A stretch of 64,000 nt of DNA from Aquilaria yunnanensis (lineage: Eukaryota; Streptophyta; Magnoliopsida; Malvales; Thymelaeaceae), in the NCBI GenBank assembly GCA_039654915.1, contig CM077600.1:45244492-45308491 (forward strand), written 5' to 3'. The notes under the pieces were generated by a model that saw nothing but the letters and a program-made list of their open reading frames with translations, was not told the DNA's origin and ran no database searches. Below are positions 9,577 through 20,960 of this stretch, one piece after another (positions within the stretch are counted from its first letter, which is position 1; the number at the start of each line of letters is the position of its first letter). Both the position numbers and the translations under genes were made by a program.

Positions 9577-11186
9577 GGCCAAACTATACATTTGGCCCCT
9601 GAACTTACTTAGCTCGTGCGAGTTGGTCCACAACTCAGTACTCAGTAAATATAAGCCCCTGAACTTTGAAAAACTATGCGAGTTAGTCCATTAGTTCAGC
9701 CATATTAATGGGAAAATTAAAAAATTCCTTTTGATCTCTTTTATTATGGCACATGAAGTACTTTTAGTTTAAAATCATTCAAATAAACTATCTCCTTTAC
9801 CTATAGATGAAAGTTCGGGTTGTAAGATCGAGTTTGGGTTGAAACTCAATTTTTATAGTATGTCCCTAACCCTATCTCAACCCTATTCTAGTCAAACACT
9901 AAATTCTACTATTTTATTTTGTGATATTCTGATTGATTTTCATCAATATTTATTTGACAAATGTGCCTAAAATCGTTAAAATAAATTATTGTAATAATAG
10001 TGTTGTAGAAACAAACTAGAAGAGGACTCGTAGTCTACTGTAGGTCAAGTAAATATGTATGGATCAATCAAATATACATATTTGTTATAGTACTAATATT
10101 ATAAATAAAAGAAGTAATAAATAAAAATTATGAGTGATTTCTAAATATTAATTAATGATTAATTCAAAGCATTGAAAAATTGATTTGGTAAACATAAAAT
10201 ATGTGACATAAAATCAAATACCCGACATTTTTAATACGCCAAGGGAAAGTTTCATCCTACTCCATTTCTTATTTAGTAAATTCAAGATATTTAAATATAA
10301 AATATGTGACATAAAATCAAAGACCCGACATAAAAAATAATTACATAAAGAATAATTAATTCTTGCTTTTTAAATATCTTAAATTTAGTAAATAAGAAAT
10401 GGAGCAGGATCAAACTTTCTCTTAGCCTACTAGAAATATCAGTCTTTGATTTTATGTCAGATATTTTATATTTACCAAATCAATTTTTCAATGTTTTGAA
10501 TTAATCATTAATTAATTTTTAAAAATCACTCATAATTTTTATTTACTACTTCTTTTATTTATAATATTAGTACTATAACAAATATGTATATTTGATTAAT
10601 TCATACATATTTGCTTGACTTACAGCGGACTAGGAACCCCTTTCTAGGTCGTTTCTACTATTATTGCAATAATTTATTCTCATGATTCTAGACACATTTG
10701 CTAAAAAATAAATATCGACGGAAACCAATCAGAACATTACAAAATAAAACAGTAGGATTTAGGGTCAATTTGGGTTATGACTAGAATATGGTTAGGATAG
10801 GGTTAGGGACATGCTATAAAAATCGGGTTTCAACCCAAATCTGATCTTACTATGGTCAATTTGGGTTATGACTAGAATATGGTTAGGATAGGGTTAGGGA
10901 CATGCTATAAAAATCGGGTTTCAACCCAAATCTGATCTTACAACCCGAACTTTCATCCCTAGGTAAAGGAGATAGTTTATTTGAATGATTTTAAACTAAG
11001 AGTACTTCATGTGTCATAATAAAAGAGATCAAGAGGGCTTTTGTAATTTTTCCATCAATATGGCTAAGCTAATGGACTAACTCGCATAGTTTTTCAAAGT
11101 TCAAGGGCTTATATTTATTGAGTACTGAGTTGTGGACCAACTCGCTCGAGTTGGGTAAGTTCAGGGGCTAAATATATAGTTTGGTC
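9577..11186. mobile_element. Foldback Mutator-like element with about 700 bp arms
   Basis: A 1610 bp element bounded by the 9 bp direct repeat TTTTCCTTT at 9568-9576 and 11187-11195, the target size typical of Mutator-like elements. The termini GGCCAAACTATA and (inverted) GACCAAACTATA open arms that remain inverted copies of one another from 9577 to about 10293 and from about 10370 to 11186, leaving a spacer of only about 75 bp. The right arm is longer because it holds an 88-90 bp tandem duplication (beginning GGTCAATTTGGGTTATGAC at about 10764 and 10854). No transposase is encoded, so it is non-autonomous. The arms should form a very long hairpin. Confidence 0.88.
10764..10943. repeat. Tandem duplication of about 90 bp inside the right arm
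   Basis: Two adjacent identical or nearly identical units beginning GGTCAATTTGGGTTATGAC and ending ATCTGATCTTAC. Only one unit has a counterpart in the left arm, so the duplication arose after the arms formed or was deleted from the left arm. Confidence 0.85.
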
Positions 11187-12496
11187 TTTTCCTTTTTGTT
11201 CGCCGATATGATTCCCGTGAGATATATGTATAATGTTGTGGTGTTGCATCAATGTGCAAGCAGTCATATAGATACCGTTGGGTATTTAGTCAATTCAGTG
11301 TTGACCGAACTAAATTGGTCTGTTTAGTCAATTTTTAATTTTTGACAATTACAAATTGAATAAACTGAATCAATTAAGAAAACCAATTAAAACTGAAATT
11401 AAAATTTTTTTATTCGATTTTGATTAAACCATTCATATACCAGTTTTTTTTTTTTAATTTTGCATGATTTCCACACAATTTATACAATTTTTTCTTGCAA
11501 TTTTAACATAATAATTCAACAAAACATAAAGTAGTAATACATCAAAGTTTTAAAAATCTTAAATAGACAATCCCACAAATTACCAATCACACATTACAGT
11601 AGCATCTTAATAAATAGACAGTCCCACAAGTTCATATAATATTTATACTTATCCTCATGGAGATGGAATGGAAGAGGAAGAAGTTGGTCAAGCATTCCCT
11701 GATTCTTCTTTGAACAAGATATTCCTTCACCTTTAGTCCAAATTGCTATGCATCATACAAAGAGTGATAAACATAACAAATAATGTGAATTGAAAGAGAT
11801 CTCAAGTATAAAACAAATAAATCAAGTATAAAGTAAATATCCATACTTACTTGTAATTTTTAATGTACTTCTAAATATCAATCATTGAAGTCCCAAACTC
11901 ATATTAGATATCTTTGAAAAAAAAATCATAATAAATGTGAATGTATGATGCCAAACAAAATGTAAAATCATAATGGAATGATGAATAATACCAAATTCAA
12001 TCTTTTCAAGCTCCTTAAAGTCCTCCTCCACATTAACACGTCAAGTCTTGCTAAGCCAATCTTAGGCACAACTAAGTGTCTGCACCATTTTAGGAGTTAT
12101 GGGGCTCCTAAAAGGATCAAGGATCAACCACCTGTACTAAATGTAGACTCTGATGCCAAAGTGGAAATTGGAGTAGCTAGTATTTCATGGACCATGGCTT
12201 TAATTACAGGATAACTGTGACAATTCATATTCCACCAAATCAACACATCAAAATTTGGGGAAATTGTTTCACTTGGTTCAACGAGATACCTTTCTAATTC
12301 TGTTTTATTTTTTATACTTCCGGTGGCATGTTCAAACTTTCTTAGTCTCTTCTCTATTACTGTGTACTTCATTTTCTTTTAACTTCCTAACTAAACTAGC
12401 ACTTGGGTTCTCAAATATAACTCATCAGACTCAGGTTAAATAATTCTCTTATAATCATCAAACAACTCTTGGGTAGCATCTCTTACCTTTCTTTTT

Positions 12497-14038
12497 AGGT
12501 AAAATTTACCATGGGTCACCTAGTTTATTTTTTTGTCCTATCCGGGTACCTTACCTTTATTTTGTCCTAGCGAGGTACCTTTGCTCCTATTGCGCATCCT
12601 GTTCAACTACTTTCCGTCAAATTGGTCGTTAAATTGGATGGAACATGATGATGTGGCATTAAATAATACTAAAATAAACTTAAAATGACGACTTCAGTCC
12701 TCAAACTATTTCAATTACTAATTCTAACCCTTAAAATTTATTTTCTTGATTTTCGTGTATTGTTCATATGATGAACACAAACACGCAAAACCCACATGGA
12801 TCTGAATCCTTGCCTGTTTTGAATGTTCTTGTTGTTTCGATGTTACTGGATTTTTGTTGAGAACATGGATACACCGAAACAACTTTGTTTTTGAGAAAAA
12901 GAAGATTTGGTTGAGTTTTTGAAACTAACCAAAATTGCTCGATTTGATCCCGAGACTCCCCGGGCACCACCGTCCGTGAAAGTCACCGGTGGATGGCTCG
13001 GTTTCGTAGCATCAAGGCCGAAGGTTAATAGCCCCATGGTTTAGAGGCTTGATTTCGCTTCAACTGGTTTGAATTTTGATTCGTTTCGAATGTGGGTTCA
13101 TGAAAAGGTTTAAGAACCCTAACACTTATTTTTGAAATTAAGTGTTATGTGTGCGAAATTGATAAAAAAGAATTGTTCCATTGTGATAATCGACCTCTGG
13201 GGAACAAAACCCATATATTTTTGTTGCCGTTTGACAGCGATAGCGTCGCCGGAAAAGTCGCGACTTTCGTAGCTTGTTGAGCAGCCTGTGGACGAGAGCC
13301 AGCGCCTTTAACGCGATGATCCAGTCCCGCGTCTTGCTCAGCTGCTTGGAAATGGAAGCACCAGCACAGGTGCCGGAGAGGGGGAGAGTTCGTTGCGAAT
13401 CGCCTGTAGTCGAGTCGTCGTTCTCAGCATCGAATCCCTGGCAATAACGTAAATTCTGGGCCCGATAGCGACGAGCCTCGGTGAGTTCAGTGGTGGCGGA
13501 AACTAGGAGGATGATGAGGGCAATTCGGCGAGGAGTAGGAGACCGAGAGAAACCAGGTTGAGTTGGCGCCAGCGAGGAGTTCAGCAGCGTCGTATGGCGG
13601 CTGGAATGGAAGAATGGTCTGGAATTGTTGGCTTAGGAGTAGCTCTGGAATTGTTCGATTAAACAATTGTACAATTGTTTCTGTGATTTTTGGACAATTA
13701 CTACGGACGAAGGGGAGGACTACGTAGAGGTCGAGGGCGGCTGGGATGGTGGGCGACAGAGGAATAGGTTGACGGTGGCTAAAATGATTTTGGTGGAAGT
13801 TTAAAGGTTAAAATTAGTTATTAGAAAAGTTTAGGGTCCAAAGTTATTATTTTACGTTTATTGTAGCATTAATTAATGCCACGTCATCAATTTCCTTGAG
13901 ACTTAACGATGAAATCAACGGAAAGTACCCAGATAGGACACGCGATAAGAGGTAAGATACCTCGCTAGGACAAAATAAAGGTAAGGTACCCGGATAGGAC
14001 AAAAAAATAAGCTAGGTGACCCATGGTGAATTTTACCC
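12497..14038. mobile_element. Pack-MULE (Mutator-like, non-autonomous) carrying a captured gene piece
   Basis: A 1542 bp element with inverted ends of at least 80 bp (left AGGTAAAATTTACCATGGG; right, inverted, GGGTAAAATTCACCATGGG), further similarity extending for about 160 bp, and a 10 bp direct repeat CTTTCTTTTT at 12487-12496 and 14039-14048 (Mutator-like elements usually make 9 bp, sometimes 8-10). The ends are AT-rich but the interior from about 12950 to 13790 is GC-rich and unlike them, the signature of captured host DNA. No transposase is present. The element sits inside the hAT transposon and therefore arrived later. Confidence 0.85.
13215..13440 (-). pseudogene. Captured ANTH-domain (AP180-type clathrin assembly) gene fragment
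   Basis: Read on the minus strand, 13380-13261 encodes SISKQLSKTRDWIIALKAL followed by ALVHRLLN, matching the N-terminal ANTH domain of plant AP180/CALM-type clathrin assembly proteins, where a block of the type RLSKTRDWxVALKxLxLxHRLL is highly conserved. The expected GDPxF after RLL is missing; the frame goes on into an Arg-rich stretch with no family resemblance, so only about 40 codons of true similarity remain. The upstream part is open but not recognisable. ANTH proteins bind phosphoinositides and recruit clathrin; this fragment cannot do so. It is a captured exon piece, not a gene. Confidence 0.72.
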
Positions 14039-16979
14039 CTTTCTTTTTCAATGTTGCTACAACATTCTCACTTCCCACGTATATATCCTCCAATGCAAAT
14101 TCAACATAAGCTAGCTTGTATTGAGGGTCAAGGATAATTGCAATCTAAATTAATGTGTTCATTTTCTTAATATTCCCTCAATATTTGTCATACTTTACTT
14201 TTATTTTCTTGGCCATTGAAGCAAATATTTCATTCTTATGAATTTGCCATTGTTGCAACAACCCTTCAACTTCACAAATTTCATAAAAAAAATCTGTTGG
14301 AAGTCACATGTAAAGACCTAGATATCTTACATGTGAGTTCATAAAAATTCTCAAGAAAGCACACTAGTGACTCTACATTTTCCCAATCTTCATTTGTAGG
14401 AACTCCATGATTGAACTCAAGTTTAACTACATAGACCGGATCTTACCTACCAAATCTTTCAAAGGTTGCCTAGAATTTTTGTGCTGCTTTTAACATCATG
14501 TAAGTCAAATTTAATCCTGTACTCACATCAAGACACAACACGAACTTGCTTTTTAATTCCTTCAATTTGAATACAATTTTTAAAAGTGAACAATCTAGCA
14601 GGTTATTGTCTAACAAATCTAACTGCATCTCTCACACGAGTAACACATGTATTAAACTCTTTCAAACCATCAATAACAACCAAGCTCACAATATGTGCAA
14701 TGCATCTCACATGGAGATATTTGCATCCAACAACTCCACTTTTTCAATTAAGAATTTGCTTTCTCAAATAATCAATAGCAACATCATTTGAACTAGCATC
14801 TTTAACAATGATGACTAAAATCAGATATAATTCCCAATCACGCAAACAATTCTCTATAACCATACCAATATCATGACCTTTATGACTGGTTATTGGACTA
14901 AAACTTAAGATTTTTTTTTTCTATAGTACCCAATTATCATCTATGTAGTGAGCAGTAAGACACAAATAGTTGACCCTCTATATAGAGAAGTCTAAGTGTT
15001 TGTGGTGAGAGAGACCCTTTAACAACTACCTTTGAAATAATTCTTGAACTTGATTCTTTCATCAGAGTAAAGGGAAAAACAATCCCTAGCAATAGTGTAA
15101 TGAGAAGGAATGCAAAACCTAAGGCATGCAATAAACATCATAGGTTTGAATGTTTCACTTTTTACAAATTTGAATGGCAGTTCATCTACAACAACCATGA
15201 AAGCCAAAGCCTGTCTAATAACATCCTCATCAACCTCCAACAACTAAGTTCCCCTTCCCCATCATTATTTGTGGCATAAAGATGAGTTTGTGCTGATTTT
15301 ATTTCAGGATTCTTCTCACGAGTTTGTGCTGATTTTATTTTAGGATTCTTTTCACATTTTGAAATATGAACCCTTGTTGAACATGTCCTGTTGTTTCTTG
15401 GGTCAGTTGCATATTCTTTGCCACAATAGTTGCATCTATATTTTTTATGGTCATCAGCTGTGACAAATTTGGTGAAGTGCTTCCACACAGATGATCTTGG
15501 ATTCATTGATTTCCTTTTTGCAACTTGCCTCTTTGTTTGGGCTTTTGAGCCCTTTAAAGAGCACGAAGCAATTATGGGATGTGAATCTTCATCTGGTGTA
15601 TAAGAGCGAGAAGGACTAGAGTCTGTGGAACTTTCTTTTTGAGGATCCAAATCAGTAACCTCATTTGTTATCTACAAAGTGTTAAAGAGACATGCATATT
15701 TCCATTAAAATTGTTATCACTTATATATAATCCTAACAACTAGAGTAATTAAGTAAATAATGCTCCTACCAATTCTTTAAAAATATAGAACCTTACATTG
15801 TCCGATTGTTTTGTTGAAGCCATCTTAGATAAGAAAATAAACACCTGAAACCAATTCCCAAACACTGCAATAAAACAGAAAAGGATTATCTTATGAATAA
15901 TAAAACCAAATTAATACAAAGCTCTCTTTTGTTTATTAATAATTATAATTAATAATAGCTATAATATTAATAATAGCCTGATTGTTTTGTTTTGTTTATT
16001 AATAATAGCTTCCCAACCCAAACTGGAGTTACGCGCCCATTATATGCCTCTATAATTAATAATAAGTATAATATTAATTTTTCATGCTGCTAGTGCTTGT
16101 TTTATTTTCTAATTTAATTTGCTTTACATGCTGGATCCATGTTTTGTTGTGTTCTCTTCTAATTCTTTATATGTTTATACTTTGCCATTTTCTCTTCTGC
16201 CAACCATTTGTCTCACACTTTTGCATGCTCAGATTTTTGGGCCCATCCCACAAAAACCACGGATTTTAACTTGCTCATTTTTTAGCACCCACCCACACTT
16301 TATATGCGTAGAAAACTTTGAAGTTAGCTAGATTTTAAAGCACCCATCGGTCCCATCATACTATCTTATAATTATTTTGTTTTCATTTTCCCAAGAAAGA
16401 AAGATAAAAAATAATAAGGTAGAAATTTAAAATAGCAAATCATGAAATAAAGCAAAACCTAAATGCCCAAACTCACCTTTTTTGGTCAAGAACAAGGCAA
16501 TTGGGTGATGGGCTGGTGCGGCAGATCTAACGGGATACAATATCAAAGACAAGCCGAAGGGGCGCTGTGGTGGTGGTGGGGCGGTCAAGTGAGGCGATGC
16601 TGATTGCTGTGGATGGTGAATGGACTTAGGAGAGGGCTTGTGACAGAGACATGAAAATGAAAGAGAAAATGGCTATTGTGTTGGACGGGTAAATGAAGTG
16701 AATTGGGTATTGGGTTTTTAATTAGGCTAATGGGTATGGGCTGGGTAGAAGCAGGCCACCAATAGGGGCCCAAATATCTTTAAAACAATTTGGTTAATTC
16801 GGCAACTGAATTAACCAACTTCTACAATTGAATCATATATAATCGAAACCATTTTTATGAATTTTGATTTTAATTGAAACATAAATGAAAAATCAAATGA
16901 ACCGAACCAAAAAATTAAAATGATTTGGTTTCTCAATTTTTTTGATTTTGGTCGAATAATGCACACTCCTACATATATA

Positions 16980-18490
16980 GTATCTTTAAGGTTTTTTTTG
17001 CCATAAATAACCAGGGGAAATTTCATGTGTCATGTCTGCTACTTGTGGCCTTTTTACTTGGAGTTGATGATTGAGCAACTTTGGCTCACTAGGAGTATCA
17101 TAACTTGGAAACAATTGCAATGCAACCACTTTCTTAGGTGGGTTAATTCTAGGGATCGAATCAAAGTTGTAAGCATGTTGTTCTATTGGATGCAGCCAGA
17201 ATCCGCAAGTTTTGTATTCCCACTCTCTATCCAAGAATAAGGCAGTTTATAGTGATCTCTTGTCCTGAATTGATGACCAAGCACAATAGCCGAGGGGAAA
17301 AGCATGTCCGGTAAGTTCTGCTCCAGTCCTACACTTCTTTCTGCAAGGAAACCTTGTGTATATGCATTCATGTCCTTGGATTTTTGCCTTTAGAATTTAT
17401 GTGTCATGGAAAAGGAGAAGAATACTATGTACCCTAGCTTACTCTTTTTCTGATACAAATGACAGTGCCATCTGTGTTAAAAATTGAATTTCAAACCTTC
17501 AGGGTTGCAACTGAACAGCTTCAACACTAGGTCAAGATTGGGTTGTTGTCCTTGGATTACTCCCCACATTCCAGATTTAGCAATCGACATTCAGATTTCA
17601 GCATAAAAATATATGTGACCAAAGATTCTAAAATCTTTGGAAAATAGGATTCTAGTCATTTTATTCTATGGTTACATGGATGACGAAAATGATTTTCTAG
17701 CTAGTAACCTCACATCCTAAGAGAGAGTTTTACTTCACAAATTTTTGGAGAATCCATTTCTCTTGGGTTACGTGAGTAGCTTGCAAAAGGAAGTGGTTAG
17801 AGGGTATATGTGAAAGAGAATCCCTGGCCTGCAAGGTGAAATGCCCCTTCATTTGCTTTTAGGACACATACATTCCTTGAAAATCTAGTTGAGCAATGTA
17901 TACATCTTTGTGAGGCAGGTATTGTATCATCTGTTGAGTGGTTTGATGCTGTTTCCTGCTTTGATTGAGAGCTCAACAACTTGTGATCTAGAAAAATTTT
18001 TGGTCTCCTCAGGAACTGAATATGGATTTTCTTGTAGATAGAGTGGATAGATCACTGTTAGATGCCACCTTTTACTTTTTTTTTTTACTCAATTCTCCAA
18101 ATTAAAGAATTATATCAAAGTAAGAGTTATAAAGTGCAATTGTAGGATTTCAGATGGGATCTCAGATATAAATGTCATTGGGGCCGGCATTCTTTTCAAT
18201 TCTTCATTTGATGACTGTTCTTCACACTGTAGATGCACAAATGCAGAATGCTATTGCTTGTTTTGGTATATGATACTTGTCGGGTGTGTTCCAGTGAGTA
18301 GGACGTACCCTTTTATATCACCTTAATCCATTAGATTTTGTAGTAAAACTTTTTTTTAGGTAAACATGCATACTATGCTTATGATAAAACATCCATACTC
18401 CATCCTAGCTAAACATATAGCCCCTCGAGCCCCAACCTTGGCGAGGTCTGAGCTTCTTAAGAATTAGAGAGGAAAAATTTATCAGTCTTG
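16980..18490. other. Intergenic DNA with a possible broken coding stretch
   Basis: On the minus strand, 17371-17183 and 17234-16986 are overlapping frames of fair composition (for example LGHQFRTRDHYKLPYSW in the first and NPPKKVVALQLFPSYDTP in the second), suggesting an old coding exon with a frame shift. No family is recognised. The rest, to 18490, holds no supported feature. Confidence 0.25.
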
Positions 18491-18499
18491 GTCTCATCA

Positions 18500-19753
18500 G
18501 GAATTAGAGGTCAGTGTGTTTTCAAGCTTCCTCCTTTTACCGAGTTAGTGAATATCACAAGGGGTGGGTAGTTCGTATGCAAAAAATCTATTGTTGTTGG
18601 GGAAATTAATGGTTGTGGAGACTTAGGAAGGATGGGGAGAGGTTGTGGGTTAGAGTTATAAAGGCTTTGTATGGAGTTTCCAGAAGAGTAGGTAGCTCTA
18701 GAGAAGCTTGTAGGGGCGGGGGAACTTGGGGTGATATTGTGAATGCGGGGTTTGATATTGAAGAAAAAGGAGTTAGTTTTGTAAAGCCTTTTAGGCGATA
18801 AGTGGGAAGAGGGGATGAGGTGAGATTTTGGGGGGATCTTTGGGTTGGGGACATGTTTAAAAGAAAAATTCCCAAGGCTTTGTTAGGTTGAGAGTAACAA
18901 AAGATTGTGTGGTAAGTAGTAAAGGAGTTAAGGAGGAGGAGGTTTGGAGGTGGGTTTGGAATTGGCGGAGGAGGTTGAGGGAAGCTGATGTAGTTCAACA
19001 GCAGGAACTTTGTTCATTCTTGTGACAGGTTCATATTATATCAGATTTCCAAGATGACTGGAGTTGGGTGCTGGACTCAAGCGATGCTTTCTCAGTCAAG
19101 AAGTTAGCTTCTTTGCTGGACACAGCTATTTTGTTGCCAGCAGAAGATGAGCCTTGGTTGGACTGGAACTCTTATATCCCGCTCAAGGTGAACATTTGCG
19201 CATGGAAAGCTTTACAACGCCGGCTTCCAAGCTGCCCATTCTGTAAAGAGGTGGGAGAGTCGGTTGACCATGTCCCATTTTGATGTAGAGTTTCTTCAAG
19301 ACTGTGGAACAATGAAGCCTCGTGGTGGCAGATGGCTGGTTTCTCCCCTCTGGATGCTGAGGATGCTTTATCAGAGGCTGGATGCAAAGGTAAAGAAAGT
19401 TTGGCAAGCTGTGTGTTATGTAAGTTGCCGGGTAATTTGGAAGTCTAGAAATTATACTGTGTTTAATGCTAGTAAATTCACAGTAAGTCAGCTATTAAGT
19501 GATGTGCAAGCACTATCTTATTTTTGGGTTAGCAGCAGATACAAAGCTGCAAGGTGGGGTTGGATAGATTGGCTGACAAACCCAAGTCAGGACTACTGTA
19601 GGGGAGTTAGGATTTCGAAGCTTGACCGCAGAGAGTTTGTTTTGCTGTGGTGTGGTGTAGCAGGTGTCCAAGCAACAAGCTACTGGCTAGTATCATTGTA
19701 ACTTGTAAATTTTTTCTTGATTAATATATCATTTTTGGCTGTTAAAAAAAAAA
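18500..19753 (+). mobile_element. 5'-truncated LINE fragment (3' third)
   Basis: Plus-strand LINE remnant lacking the endonuclease and most of the reverse transcriptase. The piece at 18613-18801 (RLRKDGERLWVRVIKALYG) matches the region after the RT core, and 19068-19283 carries the zf-RVT part (WNSYIPLKVNICAWKALQRRLP, then CPFCKEVGESVDHV with the Cys/His set). 19264-19701 follows in another frame (CYVSCRVIWKSRNYTVFN). It ends with a 10 bp poly-A run at 19744-19753. No RNase H domain is present. Frame shifts show that it is dead. Confidence 0.82.
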
Positions 19754-20726
19754 GGAAAAGAAAAGCTAATAGACTCTCTTCAAATCCTTCGTCTCGTAAT
19801 TATCTGTAAAATTGACTAATAGTTAAGCAAGGAAGTGATTAACAAAATATTTCGTGAACAGCATTGCAGGGGGCTGCCCGTGGAAGATTGCGGGAGTGCG
19901 AGGGTGAGTATTAGTAGCTAGGACGCATGTGGAGTGGAGACCCGTGAATCATGCTGGGTATATTCTGTAGCTACATTAGCCGTAATGTAATTATTGTAAG
20001 CAATTGATGGAATAATATAAAAAACATAAGATCTACCTATTTTGACATTAAGTAAAATCTTAGTACAAATAACCATAAATACACAAAATAGTCAATTGAA
20101 AATGTGTTATATATTATCAAGAGAACATTAAAGATAACAAACGAAAAACAATTAAAACAACTCTATTAACTAATTCAAATGAAACCACTAAGAGAAAGAA
20201 AAGACTTTTAGTATTTAAAGCATGGGATAACATTGCATGACATATATGCATAAGTTTTTTCAAATTTTTTATTTACTAATGAATTAATGTTAAAATGAAA
20301 CATTTTAAGAATCGAGCACTCATGCCTATTTCAATTATCAAAACTCTGAACTAAACAAATGTAAAGCACACATTATGTAAATTGTGTTTCTGTTTCAACT
20401 AATCAAAACTCTAAATCAAACCTATTTAATTAAAACTCTTGATTAAACCATGTAAAAGAAAATGCTTTTGGTATTTAATATAGTTAATAAAGGCACATTT
20501 CTCATTCCATTTAAGGCCCTATCATTTGGCCCTATTTGAGAAAAGTGTTAGAGTTTTAGCTTTAGCTATTAGCGTTAGAGTTTAGCTTCAATTGTTAGCT
20601 GTTAACTATTAACATTATATAGTTTCAATGTTTGGTAAACTAGCTTAAAATAAAAGCTGTAACATTGTTCAATTACATTTATATCCCTATATATTTAATG
20701 CAATTTTTTCCATCATCATATTGTTA
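19754..20726. other. AT-rich intergenic DNA
   Basis: No gene seen. Around 20510-20640 there is a repetitive stretch (GGCCCTAT twice, then several GTTAGAGTTTTAG/GTTAGCTGTTA words) that resembles the end of a non-autonomous DNA element, but no matching far end could be established. Confidence 0.35.
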
Positions 20727-20960
20727 TACTCCCTCCATCTCACTTTCTTTGCTCCATTTGACTTTTTTGGCTAGTTTGATTTAAATTTATTTATATTATT
20801 TTTTGTTAAAAAATTAAAAAAAATATTTAAAAACTATAAGTTTTGATTTATCATTCATATATAAAGGTTTTTCATTTATATGCTAAAATGTTAAAAATAA
20901 AAAATCATAGATTAGTTATTAAAAAATAAATGGTACAAAGAATTTGTGACGGAGAAAGTA
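20727..20960. mobile_element. Stowaway-like MITE, second copy
   Basis: A 234 bp element beginning TACTCCCTCCATCTC and ending TGTGACGGAGAAAGTA, imperfect inverted ends of the same family as 8254-8490. Interior words such as AAAAATCATAGATTAG and AAAATGTTAAAAA match that copy in order and spacing. More substitutions in the ends suggest that it is older or decayed. Non-coding. Confidence 0.82.

Larger units (their letters stand above)
12000..15823 (-). pseudogene. hAT transposase pseudogene (BED finger ... hATC), split by insertion
   Basis: Starts at a plausible ATG (15823-15821) with a mini-exon encoding MASTKQSDN and a GTAAGG donor, then an acceptor ending TTGTAG near 15672. The main exon carries a BED zinc finger (SVWKHFTKF, then KYRCNYCGKEYA with the Cys pair and HISKC). 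Two 36 bp copies of an NPxIKSAQT stretch follow the finger. Frame shifts separate the next blocks: VIRQALAFMVVVDELPFKFV (about 15220-15160) and a stretch equivalent to SLTTNTWTS near 14990. After the Pack-MULE, 12372-12124 encodes the hATC dimerisation domain (FDVLIWWNMN, ATPISTLASESTFSTGG) and decayed sequence runs on to about 12000. Stops and shifts abolish function. Confidence 0.8.
11273..16971 (-). mobile_element. hAT-family DNA transposon (dead), hosting a Pack-MULE
   Basis: A 5.7 kb element read on the minus strand. Its ends are TACCGTTGGGTATT (left) and, inverted, TAGGAGTGTGCATT (right), imperfect inverted repeats of plant hAT type; flanks CATATAGA (11265-11272) and CATATATA (16972-16979) match at 7 of 8 bases, the 8 bp target size of hAT elements. 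Inside are a BED zinc finger, transposase core pieces and a C-terminal hATC domain, all broken. A Mutator-like element (12497-14038) is inserted between the core and the hATC part, splitting the gene. Confidence 0.8.

Noticed and set aside
9866..9892. Telomere-like CCCTAACCCTA words as a possible interstitial telomere
   Set aside because: Only one or two imperfect units per arm, inside a transposon.
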